The notes: a model not told the origin generated them from the sequence alone. A DNA stretch of 64,000 nt from Flavobacterium sp. UBA7680 (GCF_002482975.1 NZ_DLHA01000036.1:44430-108429); one strand, 5' to 3'. Positions 15,521 through 24,530 are shown, numbered from the stretch's first letter. Made by a program: numbers and translations.

Positions 15521-15748
15521 ATGAAAAAAACTATACCACAACAAAAGTGGAATTATCACGACAAAACTTAAAAAAACAAGTTATTAAAACTAATAATATG
15601 CTGTTTCGCTAGTGTAATTATGAACTTCTTATTTGACTCTGAAAATTTTGATAAAAGTGATATTGTATTTTCAACTATTTATGGAATTGCAATATGGGGG
15701 CTTTTAATAGCTCAAAAAAAATCTAAAAACCCTATAATTCCAATATAA
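15521..15748 (+). pseudogene. small membrane protein gene broken by an in-frame stop
   Basis: The reading frame from ATG 15521 reads MKKTIPQQKWNYHDKT, TAA at 15569-15571, then KNKLLKLIICCFASVIMNFL and on to IPI with stop at 15746-15748. The frame stays coding-like after the stop, including a membrane-type segment. It is either a nonsense-mutated gene or re-starts at ATG 15620 as a 42-residue peptide. Confidence 0.45.
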
Positions 15749-15749
15749 A

Positions 15750-15827
15750 ATGACTGAACCCAAAAAGAAAAACTGGCTCAAAATAATTGTCGAGAATTTG
15801 CTTAGTTTTATTTTAGACTTGAGATAA
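15750..15827 (+). CDS. possible 25-residue peptide
   Basis: ATG 15750, one base after the previous stop, encodes MTEPKKKNWLKIIVENLLSF ILDLR. It has a basic head and an amphipathic hydrophobic tail. It may be a small membrane peptide or a gene fragment; support is weak. Confidence 0.25.
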   Translation: MTEPKKKNWLKIIVENLLSFILDLR

Positions 15828-15847
15828 CCCTTTCCTTCTAATTGTAA

Positions 15848-16633
15848 TCAAACAGTAACACATTCCATATTTTTTTCTTCCATTATCTGCATATCGATTA
15901 TTTTTTGAGCGACAGTTCCTCTTTCAAATAAGCGAATAAATTTGAAAACGGCACTAACAAAATATCCGGGGTTTGAAACTAATCTGGCGATTTCTGTTAT
16001 TCTTTCGTCTCTTAGTTTTGTACAGGCTTCTCTTTCGTTTTCTGGAACCGCCACAAATTCATTGGCAAATTTCCACGCACCATTTCTTGCCTCTTCCATA
16101 CTGAAATCAATAAAGAAATTATCTATTTTGCCCGTATATTTTAATATCCACGTAAGTGTTGGCCAAATTTTAATTAAACATTTTTCGACACCTGCTACCA
16201 AACTGCTAAGAATAGCGTTTATTTGGTCAAAATCATGTTTTAAATCTGCGATATCTTCTACCGTACTAATTTGAGCCGAGGCAATTCCTAAATCAAGGTT
16301 TACGTGAGCATTGATTCCGAGTAGTAAATGCTGTAAAACTATTGGCCAAAACTTTTCGGCTTGTTCAAAAGCAAATCCCCAGCATTCAGATGGTTTTTCT
16401 TTGGCCTGATATTGATAATAAGCTTTTAAATATCTATTGGCAAAAATAACATCCAGCTTTTCCATTCGTTCGCCATTTTGAAAAGAACCAGCCTGAATAC
16501 CTTGTTTGACTCTTATAGTAACTTCACGATACAAAATAGCAAATAAACCTATATTGCTTTGATCAATCTTTGATTTTTCTATTATTTCATCCAAAAACTG
16601 AATTACTTCATCAATAGTATTTGCTTGTTTCAT
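15848..16633 (-). CDS. DUF5995 family protein
   Basis: A 261-residue, mostly helical cytosolic protein. The N-terminus NTIDEVIQFLDEIIEKS, then LFAILYREVTIRVKQGIQ, GERMEKLDVIFANRYL, and the core VLQHLLLGINAHVNLDLGIA are all hallmarks of DUF5995. The His residues of the core (QHLLLGINAHVNLD) are conserved in the family and may bind metal. It stands alone on the minus strand. Function unknown. Confidence 0.9.
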   Translation of the reverse strand: MKQANTIDEVIQFLDEIIEKSKIDQSNIGLFAILYREVTIRVKQGIQAGSFQNGERMEKLDVIFANRYLKAYYQYQAKEKPSECWGFAFEQAEKFWPIVLQHLLLGINAHVNLDLGIASAQISTVEDIADLKHDFDQINAILSSLVAGVEKCLIKIWPTLTWILKYTGKIDNFFIDFSMEEARNGAWKFANEFVAVPENEREACTKLRDERITEIARLVSNPGYFVSAVFKFIRLFERGTVAQKIIDMQIMEEKNMECVTV

Positions 16634-16754
16634 AATCGTTTATAGTTGGTTATAGTTAATTTTAAGAAGAACGAATATAAGTATTTTAATCTTTTAATAT
16701 GCGTTTTTTGAAGCAATTATCTTGTTATTTTTTTTCGTTTTGATATAAAAAAAT

Positions 16755-16780
16755 ATCCCAAAAGAAAACTCTTTTGGGAT
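16755..16780 (-). terminator. terminator of the GreA/Rnk-like gene
   Basis: atcccaaaag / cttttgggat stem with a six-base loop and A-run (T-run on the minus strand), just downstream of the minus-strand gene ending at 16812. Confidence 0.8.
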
Positions 16781-16811
16781 GTTACTAACTTAAATCGAAA
16801 ACAGCTGCGTA

Positions 16812-17189
16812 TTAGGCCTCTACTTCTACTTTTAAAATTTCTAATTTTAAATTGCCTTTTTTAGCTGGCCATTCTACAAGATCTCCAACCTTGTAACCAA
16901 CCATTGCAATACCTTCATCAGAAAGAACCGAAATTTTGTTTTTACTCACTTTTACTTTTTCGGGACCAACAAGAAGAATTGTTTTTTCTTCATTATTAAT
17001 GTGGTCTTTATAGGTTACTTTTCGGTTTACCGAAACAATATTTTCAGGCAGATTTTTTCTCAATACCTGTGAGGCATTTTTTAACTCGCTCAATAACAAT
17101 TCTTCCTCTTGAGGCGTTACTTTTTTTCTTCTTACATGATCTTTAATTAAATCGTATGTTCCTGTTGTTAATATAATATTTTGTAACAT
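16812..17189 (-). CDS. GreA/GreB/Rnk-type transcription factor
   Basis: The frame is open from 17231, but the ATG at 17189 (MLQNIILTTGTYDLIKDHV) is the more natural start and gives 125 residues. The C-terminal half (about 70-125) is an FKBP-like Gre/Rnk domain: KTILLVGPEKVKVSKNKISV, DEGIAMVGYKVGDLVEWPAK, LKLEILKVE. The N-terminal part is a short helical region, not the full Gre coiled coil, so it is nearer to Rnk, which binds RNA polymerase. It probably modulates transcription; the exact role is not known. Confidence 0.8.
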   Translation of the reverse strand: MLQNIILTTGTYDLIKDHVRRKKVTPQEEELLLSELKNASQVLRKNLPENIVSVNRKVTYKDHINNEEKTILLVGPEKVKVSKNKISVLSDEGIAMVGYKVGDLVEWPAKKGNLKLEILKVEVEA

Positions 17190-17727
17190 GACTTTCTTGT
17201 TTGCTTCACTTTCATAAAGTATGATATACAACTCTTCACTGAATATCTTGCAGCTCCATCTAATTCAGTGATATCATATCCTGAATGAAAATTGAAGATT
17301 AAATAAACGAACTATATAAATAAAGGGTTTCCCTGCCTAGAGTTGCGACAGGGCACAATTGATAAACTCTTTTGAGTTTTTTAAGAAAGTATCATCATGC
17401 AGATATAATAAGGTGTACATCAAGCACATCAAACCGTTATTTACCAAATAAAAATTTGCAGTTACCATTATTATAACAATTATAATTTCGATGCAATATA
17501 CAGTTCTTTTCTTACAAAAACAACTTTACGGTTTCTCCGTAATATAATCGATTTTAAAGCAGTTAATTTTGAGATAGAGGTTTATTATAAGTTTTAGATT
17601 GTTACTATATTATTTCAAAAAACCTATGAAATATATTTAACTATCAGATTCATCTTTTGATTGTTTAGCAGCTAAATTTTATAATAAATGCTTCAAAAAA
17701 TTTCCTAAACAAATTAATTTGAAAATT
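17190..17727. other. 538-base spacer
   Basis: Divergent spacer between the Gre/Rnk-like gene and a lipoprotein gene. Apart from the extended 5' open frame of the former, I see only AT-rich DNA without clear ORFs or strong hairpins. It must contain promoters for both neighbours. Confidence 0.5.
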
Positions 17728-18252
17728 ATGAAAAAAATGAAAAACCAATTATTTGGTAAATCGATGCTGTTTGCTTTTGCAATTTCAGCCCTGTTTTTAT
17801 TTCAAAATTGTTCTGAAGAAAACCCAGATTCAAACAGTATTGAAAACGGAGTAAAAAAAGAAGCGTTATCAAAAGACAGTAAAACATCAAAAACCACAAC
17901 TGCTACCGTGGTGACATCGCTAGTAACTGCTACAGGACCAGATTATCTTCAATCTGGAACAAATTTATTTACATGGACTTACACTGGCAGTATCCCAAAT
18001 CCTGATTTAGACAGCATTATTTGGTGGTATTCAAAAGTAAACAATAACGGCGAAGCTCCTTATGCTATTGGCTGGGGTGCAACTGGTTATTTTATGTCTG
18101 TTCCAGACACTTACTATTCTGACACTGGAAACCAAACTTCTAATTTTAAAATATATCTTACCATACGAGATACTAGTGGAAACCTTTATCAAAGTTATAA
18201 TGTTTATAGTATCATGAAAAAAGGTAAATATAAATTAGAAAATTCGCTATAA
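17728..18252 (+). CDS. secreted lipoprotein of unknown function
   Basis: A 174-residue protein from ATG 17728 (the frame is also open from TTG 17719). The leader ends in FLFQNC, a lipobox-like site. A Ser/Thr/Lys-rich linker (about 35-55) is followed by a beta-rich domain with Trp-rich SIIWWYSKVNNNGEAPYAIG and YLTIRDTSGNLYQSYNVYSI. No family is recognised. A hairpin with T-run follows. Confidence 0.65.
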   Translation: MKKMKNQLFGKSMLFAFAISALFLFQNCSEENPDSNSIENGVKKEALSKDSKTSKTTTATVVTSLVTATGPDYLQSGTNLFTWTYTGSIPNPDLDSIIWWYSKVNNNGEAPYAIGWGATGYFMSVPDTYYSDTGNQTSNFKIYLTIRDTSGNLYQSYNVYSIMKKGKYKLENSL

Positions 18253-18258
18253 TAATAT

Positions 18259-18290
18259 AAAGCGCAAATGTCTCTGACTTTGCGCTTTTT
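18259..18290 (+). terminator. hairpin with conserved loop, copy 2
   Basis: aaagcgcaaa / tttgcgcttt stem enclosing tgtctctgac and followed by a T-run. The loop is almost identical to that at 14087-14116. Confidence 0.75.
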
Positions 18291-18347
18291 TATTTCTTCC
18301 TCTTGATTACCTTATAAATAGAATATAAGAACTTACAAGAAATATCT

Positions 18348-18355
18348 TATATTTG
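18348..18355 (+). promoter_or_regulatory. -7 box TATATTTG
   Basis: Exact TAnnTTTG match 22 bases before the ATG at 18377. The -33 region is not clear. Confidence 0.5.
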
Positions 18356-18376
18356 TTGTAATTAAATCTATCTACA

Positions 18377-18733
18377 ATGAATAAGCTGATCTACCTAAGT
18401 TTTATTGGAGCGATTTTATTTCTTAGTTCCTGTTCTTCTTCAATGTCTCCAATCCAAGTGAATAATACACTTCCCACTTTCACAAAATCAAAGTACATTT
18501 CCCAATCAGAAATAGAAACAAGCAATTGTAAATACCTAACTAAAAATAGAAGTTATACTGCTCCAATTGGATTGTTTGCAAAAGATGATTTAAGAAATGG
18601 AGCAAGAGGAATAGATGAATGGGTAACTTTAGATGGAGGAAATGCTTATATCTTAAGAAATTATAGATGGGTTAATGTTGGTGATGAAGCAACACAGCTT
18701 CATTTAGAATTTGATACTCTGTTGTGTGAATAA
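18377..18733 (+). CDS. hypothetical lipoprotein
   Basis: A 118-residue protein with leader ending FLSSC, a classic lipobox followed by SSS. The mature part contains two later Cys (SNCKYL and the C-terminal LLCE) and DEWVTLDGGNAYILRNYRW. No family is recognised. It is followed after 16 bases by an SRPBCC gene, and a clear -7 box precedes it. Confidence 0.65.
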   Translation: MNKLIYLSFIGAILFLSSCSSSMSPIQVNNTLPTFTKSKYISQSEIETSNCKYLTKNRSYTAPIGLFAKDDLRNGARGIDEWVTLDGGNAYILRNYRWVNVGDEATQLHLEFDTLLCE

Positions 18734-18749
18734 AATAAAAAACCAAACC

Positions 18750-19244
18750 ATGGAAAACTTCGACTGGACATCCTTCACAAAAAAAATAGCAATTAAGGCT
18801 AAACTCAGCGACATTTATAATGCATGGACAATTGCGGATGAATTAGAAAAATGGTTTCTCGAAAAAGTTTCTTTTTTTGATAAAAATCAAGAACCAATTA
18901 GCAAAGATAAAAATGCTGCAGAAGGCACAACTTATGATTGGCTTTGGTATTTGTATAAAGATTCCATGAAAGGGAAATTTATTTCTGCCAATGGAAAAGA
19001 CGAATTGCAATTTACTTTTGAAGGAAATTGTCTGGTAGATATAAAACTAACCGAAACAGATGGTTATACGGTAGTTGAACTTCGTCAGCACAATATCGCT
19101 GCAGATGATTATTCTAAACAATATATCAGGCTTGGCTGTTCAAACGGCTGGGGTTTTTACTTGGTTAATCTTAAATCAGTCTATGAAGGCGGTTTAGATT
19201 TACGCAACAAAGATGAGAATTTGAATCCTATGATTAATAATTAG
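18750..19244 (+). CDS. SRPBCC (AHSA1-like) domain protein
   Basis: 164 residues from ATG 18750; the open frame from 18711 overlaps the previous gene and is unlikely to be used. The N-terminal KKIAIKAKLSDIYNAWTIAD and EKWFLE are typical of AHSA1/START-like SRPBCC domains, followed by FISANGKDELQFTFEGNC, VDIKLTETDGYTVVELRQHN and the C-terminal helix GWGFYLVNLKSVYEGGLDLR. Such domains bind small hydrophobic ligands. The ligand is unknown. Confidence 0.87.
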   Translation: MENFDWTSFTKKIAIKAKLSDIYNAWTIADELEKWFLEKVSFFDKNQEPISKDKNAAEGTTYDWLWYLYKDSMKGKFISANGKDELQFTFEGNCLVDIKLTETDGYTVVELRQHNIAADDYSKQYIRLGCSNGWGFYLVNLKSVYEGGLDLRNKDENLNPMINN

Positions 19245-19278
19245 GAATAACGATTCTATAACAAATCGTTATTCTTAA
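19245..19278. terminator. bidirectional terminator
   Basis: gaataacgatt / aatcgttattc stem directly after the SRPBCC stop, between convergent genes. Confidence 0.7.
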
Positions 19279-19315
19279 TTTCTATTTCATTTTCATCCTT
19301 TTATAAAACACCTTT

Positions 19316-20317
19316 TTACTTTGGTGCATAACGATTGTGATCATACGATTTCCTCTCTGAGATATATTGTATAATAAGATTCTTTTTTTGATCGTCGGTC
19401 AAATTCTGAGTATAATTTTTGGCCACAACAATCTCAAGTCTGTTTAATTCATCCGTTGATAAATTATCAAAATAAGAAAGTACTTGTTCCTTATTTTCGA
19501 GTTCGTTAATATCAACATAAGAAACTACTTCCGGTCCCGTAACAATTGCCTCTTTTTTCTTGGAAACATTTATTTTTTCTACTTTTTCATATTCCTTCTG
19601 AGATGAAACTTTAGCTTTAGTAAGGTTCACATTTTCATTTATTTCAACTTTTAACGTCGAAGATAATTCAGCATAGTTCATTTGATAAGTCTCCTTCAAA
19701 ATATAGCCTAAAACGGCAGCCACAATTGCTTTTGGTAAAAATATAATGATATCGCTGTCAATGACAGAAACTGCCTGCAACGCAGAACCAACTCCAAGTA
19801 TTATAAGCGAAAAACCTAAAATCATGAAAAGATCTTTCAGAATAACATCAATTTTTCTGATACGGTTTCCTAATAAAATAGTAACCACTATCATTACAAT
19901 ATTAGAGAGAATCAGCAATATTGCACTCGAAATAGAGGTCGAAGCAAAAGAAGCTAATGAATTAAAACCTTGTTCTTCTTGTGCGAAATATATTGGTATT
20001 GAACTGAATAAAACTGAACCTAAAGAATAAATTGGTATTGCCAGGAAAACTAAAGATATAATTATTAATGAATCGGCCTTGCCATACTTAAGCACTCTAT
20101 TTAAAAAAAGTTTAAAAACCAGTAGTATTCCAAACCAAACCGCAGCACTAAAAACTGCAAAACCATTTGCTAAAAAACCATGAAACCAGGTTTTGTCTAC
20201 ATAAAAAAATTGTTTGTAAATGGCAAAGACAATAATTAAGGCAGCGTAGATGTAGGCAATTAATGCGGTAGTATTATAAATTTTTGGTAAACTGGTTTCT
20301 TGGGTAGAGTTACTCAT
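19316..20317 (-). CDS. polytopic membrane protein of unknown function
   Basis: A 333-residue protein with about six membrane helices in residues 15-205 (for example TALIAYIYAALIIVFAIY, SLIIISLVFLAIPIYSLG, ILLILSNIVMIVVTILLG), then a charged cytoplasmic tail (about 225-333) rich in Lys and Glu. No transporter or enzyme motif is recognised. It is alone on the minus strand, divergent from a PhzF gene. Confidence 0.7.
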   Translation of the reverse strand: MSNSTQETSLPKIYNTTALIAYIYAALIIVFAIYKQFFYVDKTWFHGFLANGFAVFSAAVWFGILLVFKLFLNRVLKYGKADSLIIISLVFLAIPIYSLGSVLFSSIPIYFAQEEQGFNSLASFASTSISSAILLILSNIVMIVVTILLGNRIRKIDVILKDLFMILGFSLIILGVGSALQAVSVIDSDIIIFLPKAIVAAVLGYILKETYQMNYAELSSTLKVEINENVNLTKAKVSSQKEYEKVEKINVSKKKEAIVTGPEVVSYVDINELENKEQVLSYFDNLSTDELNRLEIVVAKNYTQNLTDDQKKNLIIQYISERKSYDHNRYAPK

Positions 20318-20530
20318 AAAGCTGGCAGGTTTCTGAAGTGGTTATTTGGGAGTTAAATTTTATTTTGATCAAAAATATATAAATTTAATTAGAAATCATT
20401 AGAAGATTTTTTTCGGCTCAAACAAGCATCAAATTCGTAAATATAATCTGAATCTATTTTAGAGGAATATGATTTTTAATCGTATTTTCGTTTAACTAAA
20501 ATATAGCATTTAATGTACTCCCAAATAAAA

Positions 20531-21328
20531 ATGAAAACTTATTTTGTTGACTCATTCACCAATGAAAAATTTAAAGGAAACCCTGCTGCGGTTTGCCTTC
20601 CCGATACAGAATTAGATACAGAAAGTATGCAAAATATTGCCACCGAAATTGGTTTTTCGGAGACTGCCTTTATAAAACAAATAAAAGACAATACATATAG
20701 CATTAGATTTTTTAGTCCGAAAACAGAAATTCCGTTATGCGGACATGCAACATTGGCTTCTTCTAAAATTCTTTTCAGCACCACTGCATTAAACAGCATA
20801 AAATTTATCAACTGCGATAATGTTGAATTGAATATTGAAAAAGAAGCGAATAAAATCAAAATGCAATTTCCTGTTTATGATACCGAAGAAACAGAACTTC
20901 CTCAAAAACTGCTAGATGCTCTTGGAATTTCTGAAACTGTAGAAAAAAGGTACAGTCCAAACAACAAAATAATTTTAGTAGAAATTGAAAGTGCTCAGGA
21001 ACTGGCAAATTTAAAACCAGATTTTACAGCTTTGATAAATTCACATACCGAAATTAACGGCGTTCTCGTAACTGCTGTTTCAGACAACGAAAATTTTGAT
21101 TTTCATTACCGATATTTCTGGCCTTGGGCAGGAACAAATGAAGATCCTGTAACGGGCGGAATTCAAACCTTTTTGACAAAATATTGGGCCATAAAACTCA
21201 ATAAAACAAAATTGAACGCTTACCAATCTTCTTTAAGAACCGGAACTATGAGTACAGAACTTTCAAAAGATAAAGTTTATATTCTTGGAGAAGCGGTGAT
21301 TGTTTTAGAAGGTGAATTTATTTTATAA
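20531..21328 (+). CDS. PhzF family isomerase-like protein
   Basis: 265 residues from ATG 20531 (the upstream in-frame ATG at 20513 is less likely). It matches the PhzF/diaminopimelate-epimerase-like fold: TYFVDSFTNEKFKGNPAAVC at the start, catalytic-type Glu in GFSETAFI (about residue 44), RFFSPKTEIPLCGHATLASS, and the late motif RYFWPWAGTNEDPVTGG. The family includes isomerases acting on small amino-acid-like substrates; the substrate here is unknown. Two small secreted protein genes follow closely. Confidence 0.93.
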   Translation: MKTYFVDSFTNEKFKGNPAAVCLPDTELDTESMQNIATEIGFSETAFIKQIKDNTYSIRFFSPKTEIPLCGHATLASSKILFSTTALNSIKFINCDNVELNIEKEANKIKMQFPVYDTEETELPQKLLDALGISETVEKRYSPNNKIILVEIESAQELANLKPDFTALINSHTEINGVLVTAVSDNENFDFHYRYFWPWAGTNEDPVTGGIQTFLTKYWAIKLNKTKLNAYQSSLRTGTMSTELSKDKVYILGEAVIVLEGEFIL

Positions 21329-21343
21329 ATCTTGAAAAAATCT

Positions 21344-21772
21344 ATGAAAGCATTAATTACTACTTTATTTCTAATTTGCAGTATTACTTTATCTGCTCAA
21401 TCAAATCAATTTGCGGGCGATTATTCCCGTTCACTTGGCGAAGAAGGAAAACATATAATTGAGTACAAATTGACCTTAAATCAAGATGGAACATTTGTAT
21501 TTCATTCGTATTCTAAAATTCAAGGCGGAACTCCGCCAGAAGCAAATAAATATGGAAAAGGAAAATGGAGCGCAAAAGACAATCTTATTACTTTTTCAAC
21601 AAACAAAAAAGAAGATTTTGACGAAAAAAACACTTTAGATTTTAATAATTCTATAGCCAGATTTATAACTAAAAATCCGAGAGATAAAAGTGATAAAGTA
21701 GTGAAGACTAAACTTCAATTTTTAGAATCAGAAATTTTCTGGATGCAAAGAATTGATGTTTTTAGAATATAA
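21344..21772 (+). CDS. small secreted hypothetical protein
   Basis: 142 residues from ATG 21344 (the open frame begins at TTG 21332). Signal peptide ends near TLSAQ. The mature part, FAGDYSRSL...KLTLNQDGTFVFHSY...GKGKWSAKDNLITF, looks like a small lipocalin-like or copper-resistance NlpE-like beta domain. It begins 15 bases after phzF and ends 3 bases before the next gene. Confidence 0.65.
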   Translation: MKALITTLFLICSITLSAQSNQFAGDYSRSLGEEGKHIIEYKLTLNQDGTFVFHSYSKIQGGTPPEANKYGKGKWSAKDNLITFSTNKKEDFDEKNTLDFNNSIARFITKNPRDKSDKVVKTKLQFLESEIFWMQRIDVFRI

Positions 21773-21775
21773 ACG

Positions 21776-22234
21776 ATGAAAAAAGGCTTCAAATTTGGAA
21801 TTATAATATTATTAATAGGTTTTATAACCAGCTGCAAGAAAGAAAATCCAGACTTCAAATTTTATTCTTGTGAATTTGATCAATCTCAATATAACGATCC
21901 AATGTATTACAGCAAATGGATTGATAATAAAGAAGATGCTCTTAAAACGAAACTCACTTTTGTAGATTCAAATCTAAACGAAAGAAACTTAGATAGTCTA
22001 TATAAAGAAATTGCAGAACATTTATTTATAATTGGAGGTGGTGGCATGTACGTTCCCGTAGAAAATTGTTCAGCAGAAATTAAAAACGATACCATTCAAA
22101 TAAATTTTAAAGGAAATTATATGCATGAACCTGTTGGTGAAGCTGCTTCGTCTTTTGTTTGCTTAGAAATCAACAGAAAAAAATATCCTAATTATAAAAA
22201 TATGAAAGTAATTTATATAGATACCAATTTGTAA
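21776..22234 (+). CDS. hypothetical lipoprotein
   Basis: A 152-residue protein with leader ending FITSC (lipobox). Its mature part has conserved-looking FYSCEFDQSQYNDPMYYSKW, a Gly-rich LFIIGGGGMYVPVENC and NYKNMKVIYIDTNL. No family is recognised. It is tightly spaced with both neighbours, so it is probably in one operon with them. Confidence 0.65.
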   Translation: MKKGFKFGIIILLIGFITSCKKENPDFKFYSCEFDQSQYNDPMYYSKWIDNKEDALKTKLTFVDSNLNERNLDSLYKEIAEHLFIIGGGGMYVPVENCSAEIKNDTIQINFKGNYMHEPVGEAASSFVCLEINRKKYPNYKNMKVIYIDTNL

Positions 22235-22235
22235 A

Positions 22236-22745
22236 ATGAAAATTATATTAGAAAGAAATTTAGATTTCAGACAATTTCAAAATCTGATTATCCTGACGTT
22301 TATAACTGGAATGATATTTCTTGGAATGATTAATTCCGTAAGTTTCAAATCTTATTATATTATTGAAACTATTTTGTTTCTATTATGTCTTATATTCATT
22401 TTAATTTTATGCACTAAAAAAGGGTTTTCAGTAGAAAACCAAAGACTATATAAAGTTATTTTTTTATTTGGATTAACATTAAGAAAAAACTTTATCGAAA
22501 CATCAAATTTTCAACAGTTTTTCATAATAAAAGGTAAACTTTCTACTAATTATTCCTATTCAAACGACATTAAAGAATTACATAAATGGGAACCTGATTT
22601 AAATTATTCTGAGAATTGTTTTACTATATTCATTACTGATGAAAGTAATGCTAATAAAAAAAGGATTTTGATCTTAACTAAGCCAGAAAAACTAAAATTA
22701 ACCATTGATTTTATCGTTAAAAATACACATATTACTTTGTACTAA
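22236..22745 (+). CDS. two-helix membrane protein of unknown function
   Basis: A 169-residue protein with two membrane helices (about residues 15-35 and 41-60), then a cytoplasmic domain with alternating strands (RLYKVIFLFGLTLRKNFIET, CFTIFITDES, KRILILTKPEKLKLTIDFIV). It resembles the small membrane PH-like layout seen in bacterial proteins. It starts one base after the stop of the preceding lipoprotein gene. Confidence 0.6.
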   Translation: MKIILERNLDFRQFQNLIILTFITGMIFLGMINSVSFKSYYIIETILFLLCLIFILILCTKKGFSVENQRLYKVIFLFGLTLRKNFIETSNFQQFFIIKGKLSTNYSYSNDIKELHKWEPDLNYSENCFTIFITDESNANKKRILILTKPEKLKLTIDFIVKNTHITLY

Positions 22746-22855
22746 AAGAAAACATCATGAAAACGATTATAATAATTTAGCAGTAGACTAAATGAGATTA
22801 CTTCATTCCAATGACAAAACTTTGTGCTTCGCGAGAACCAACGCACCAAAACAAA

Positions 22856-22893
22856 AAACTTAGGATCTTAGTATCTTAAAAACCTTAGTAACT
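22856..22893. repeat. degenerate 'ctaaggttctaag' repeat arm
   Basis: Contains aacttaggatcttagtatct and aaaaaccttagtaact, a diverged reverse-oriented unit of the repeat family found at 2852-3010 and 4411-4662. Confidence 0.5.
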
Positions 22894-23020
22894 CTTTTTG
22901 TTGGTTTTATACCTAAATATGACGGACTTACGACATTTTTTTTGTAGTTACTTTCTTAATTATCTACTTTCAGGTATTCAAAAAGAAATAATTACCAAAA
23001 ATTAACTAAAGCTCCATATT

Positions 23021-24469
23021 ATGAAAACTACAAAAATGGTATTACTTTTTATCATAATAATCTCATTTGGTGCCTGTAAAAAGGACTCAAAGGGAGAAAA
23101 AGATAATTATACAACTGTAAAAGAAAGTGCTGCAGCTTCTGAGTGTTTAGCTCCTGCTAATTGGTTTACGATCGTAAACAACACTCGCCAAACACCTCCA
23201 CCAAATGAAGGACCAACAAGCGTATTTGCTAACAATGCAACAGTAACAAACTGCGACTTTCATCAATGGTCATGGCAAAAATTTCTTTGGCTGACTAATG
23301 AGGTCAACGGACAACCTTTCTTTATGACTAACCTGATTCAGGTGAATGCCGCTGGTCAGAGATTAAACCCAAGCAGCGGGATTGTTTTAACAGATACTGC
23401 TCAGGCAAGTGGTAGTACTGATATTTTAAAAACGCCAAATTATCCATCGGGTGTTCCTAAATCGACTACGGTCTATTATTCTATATTTATGGATAAACTT
23501 ATGTATGGAACTATGCTAAAATATGGTCCAATAGCAAAAAATGACCCTACTAAATTAAAAGATATAGCTTTTCCTGTAGGTTCATTAGAACTTAAAACTT
23601 CCTGGATTGATGCAAGCGTTCTTAAAGATCCTTCTTCTTATTTTGTTACTCAAGGAGTAATAAATGGAGTAAAAACAAAAGTAGCACTTTTGGGGATGCA
23701 CGTAGTGGGAATTGTAGAAAATCATCCTGAATTTGTGTGGGCTACTTTTGAACATGAAAATCTTGCACCTGCTTACGATTGGTCAAAAGCTACACCAACA
23801 ACAGATGCGCCGGTGACCAGTACAGTTGATTATCCATTTTTTAATAAAGCTAGTACTGCAACGGTTACCAATATAACCTCAGGAAACGGAATTTATACCG
23901 ATGTTTTTTCTGTTTACAAATATGGTGTTCCAGTTGAAAAAGCAATGAAAGGCACTCATAATGTTCAGCTTTTTATGCAAACCAGCCAAAATGGTTCACA
24001 AAACTTAAATAATATTCGTACTATTAATCAAAGCGTTAAAACACAGCTAAAAGGTATTTGGAACAATTATTTTTATAATGGTTCATTATGGATAAATACC
24101 GCAGGATACAATAGTACTCCGGCACAAGCGGCTTTATTAGATTCTTTGAGTTATGATCTTTCAAATTCTGCTCCTGGAAAATTAACCAGAGGTTCGGTTT
24201 CAGCCTATAATATTACTATGGAAACTTATGTTCAGGTAGGTTTTAGCCCTACATCAATACACGGAAATTCGGTATCTAATCTTGTTAATTGTTTCTCTTG
24301 TCACAATACATATTATAAGTCAAATGTTTCTCCTCTTTTTATAAGTCATGTATTTACAGGATATGTAGGAGATCTACAAGGTTTAAACAGAAAACAAATC
24401 AAAGACGAACATGTTAAAGACATTGTTAAACAATTCAATCTGCGTCTAAAATTAAGAACCAAAAAATAA
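23021..24469 (+). CDS. c-type heme lipoprotein of unknown function
   Basis: A 482-residue protein. The leader ends in FGAC (lipobox) followed by KKDS. The body has Trp- and His-rich segments (CDFHQWSWQKFLWLTN; MHVVGIVENHPEFVWATFEH). Near the C-terminus NCFSCHNTYY has one CxxCH heme c motif (Cys424, Cys427, His428). It is therefore an envelope-exposed monoheme protein. No known enzyme family is recognised; the large region before the heme site may be catalytic or binding. It is monocistronic with a terminator after it. Confidence 0.75.
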   Translation: MKTTKMVLLFIIIISFGACKKDSKGEKDNYTTVKESAAASECLAPANWFTIVNNTRQTPPPNEGPTSVFANNATVTNCDFHQWSWQKFLWLTNEVNGQPFFMTNLIQVNAAGQRLNPSSGIVLTDTAQASGSTDILKTPNYPSGVPKSTTVYYSIFMDKLMYGTMLKYGPIAKNDPTKLKDIAFPVGSLELKTSWIDASVLKDPSSYFVTQGVINGVKTKVALLGMHVVGIVENHPEFVWATFEHENLAPAYDWSKATPTTDAPVTSTVDYPFFNKASTATVTNITSGNGIYTDVFSVYKYGVPVEKAMKGTHNVQLFMQTSQNGSQNLNNIRTINQSVKTQLKGIWNNYFYNGSLWINTAGYNSTPAQAALLDSLSYDLSNSAPGKLTRGSVSAYNITMETYVQVGFSPTSIHGNSVSNLVNCFSCHNTYYKSNVSPLFISHVFTGYVGDLQGLNRKQIKDEHVKDIVKQFNLRLKLRTKK

Positions 24470-24496
24470 GCTGATTTACTTTTAAATCTAATCAAT

Positions 24497-24530
24497 ATAA
24501 AAACCACAAGCTTCTGTTTGTGGTTTTTAT
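24497..24530 (+). terminator. terminator after heme lipoprotein gene
   Basis: ataaaaaccacaa / ttgtggtttttat stem with an eight-base loop. Confidence 0.8.
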
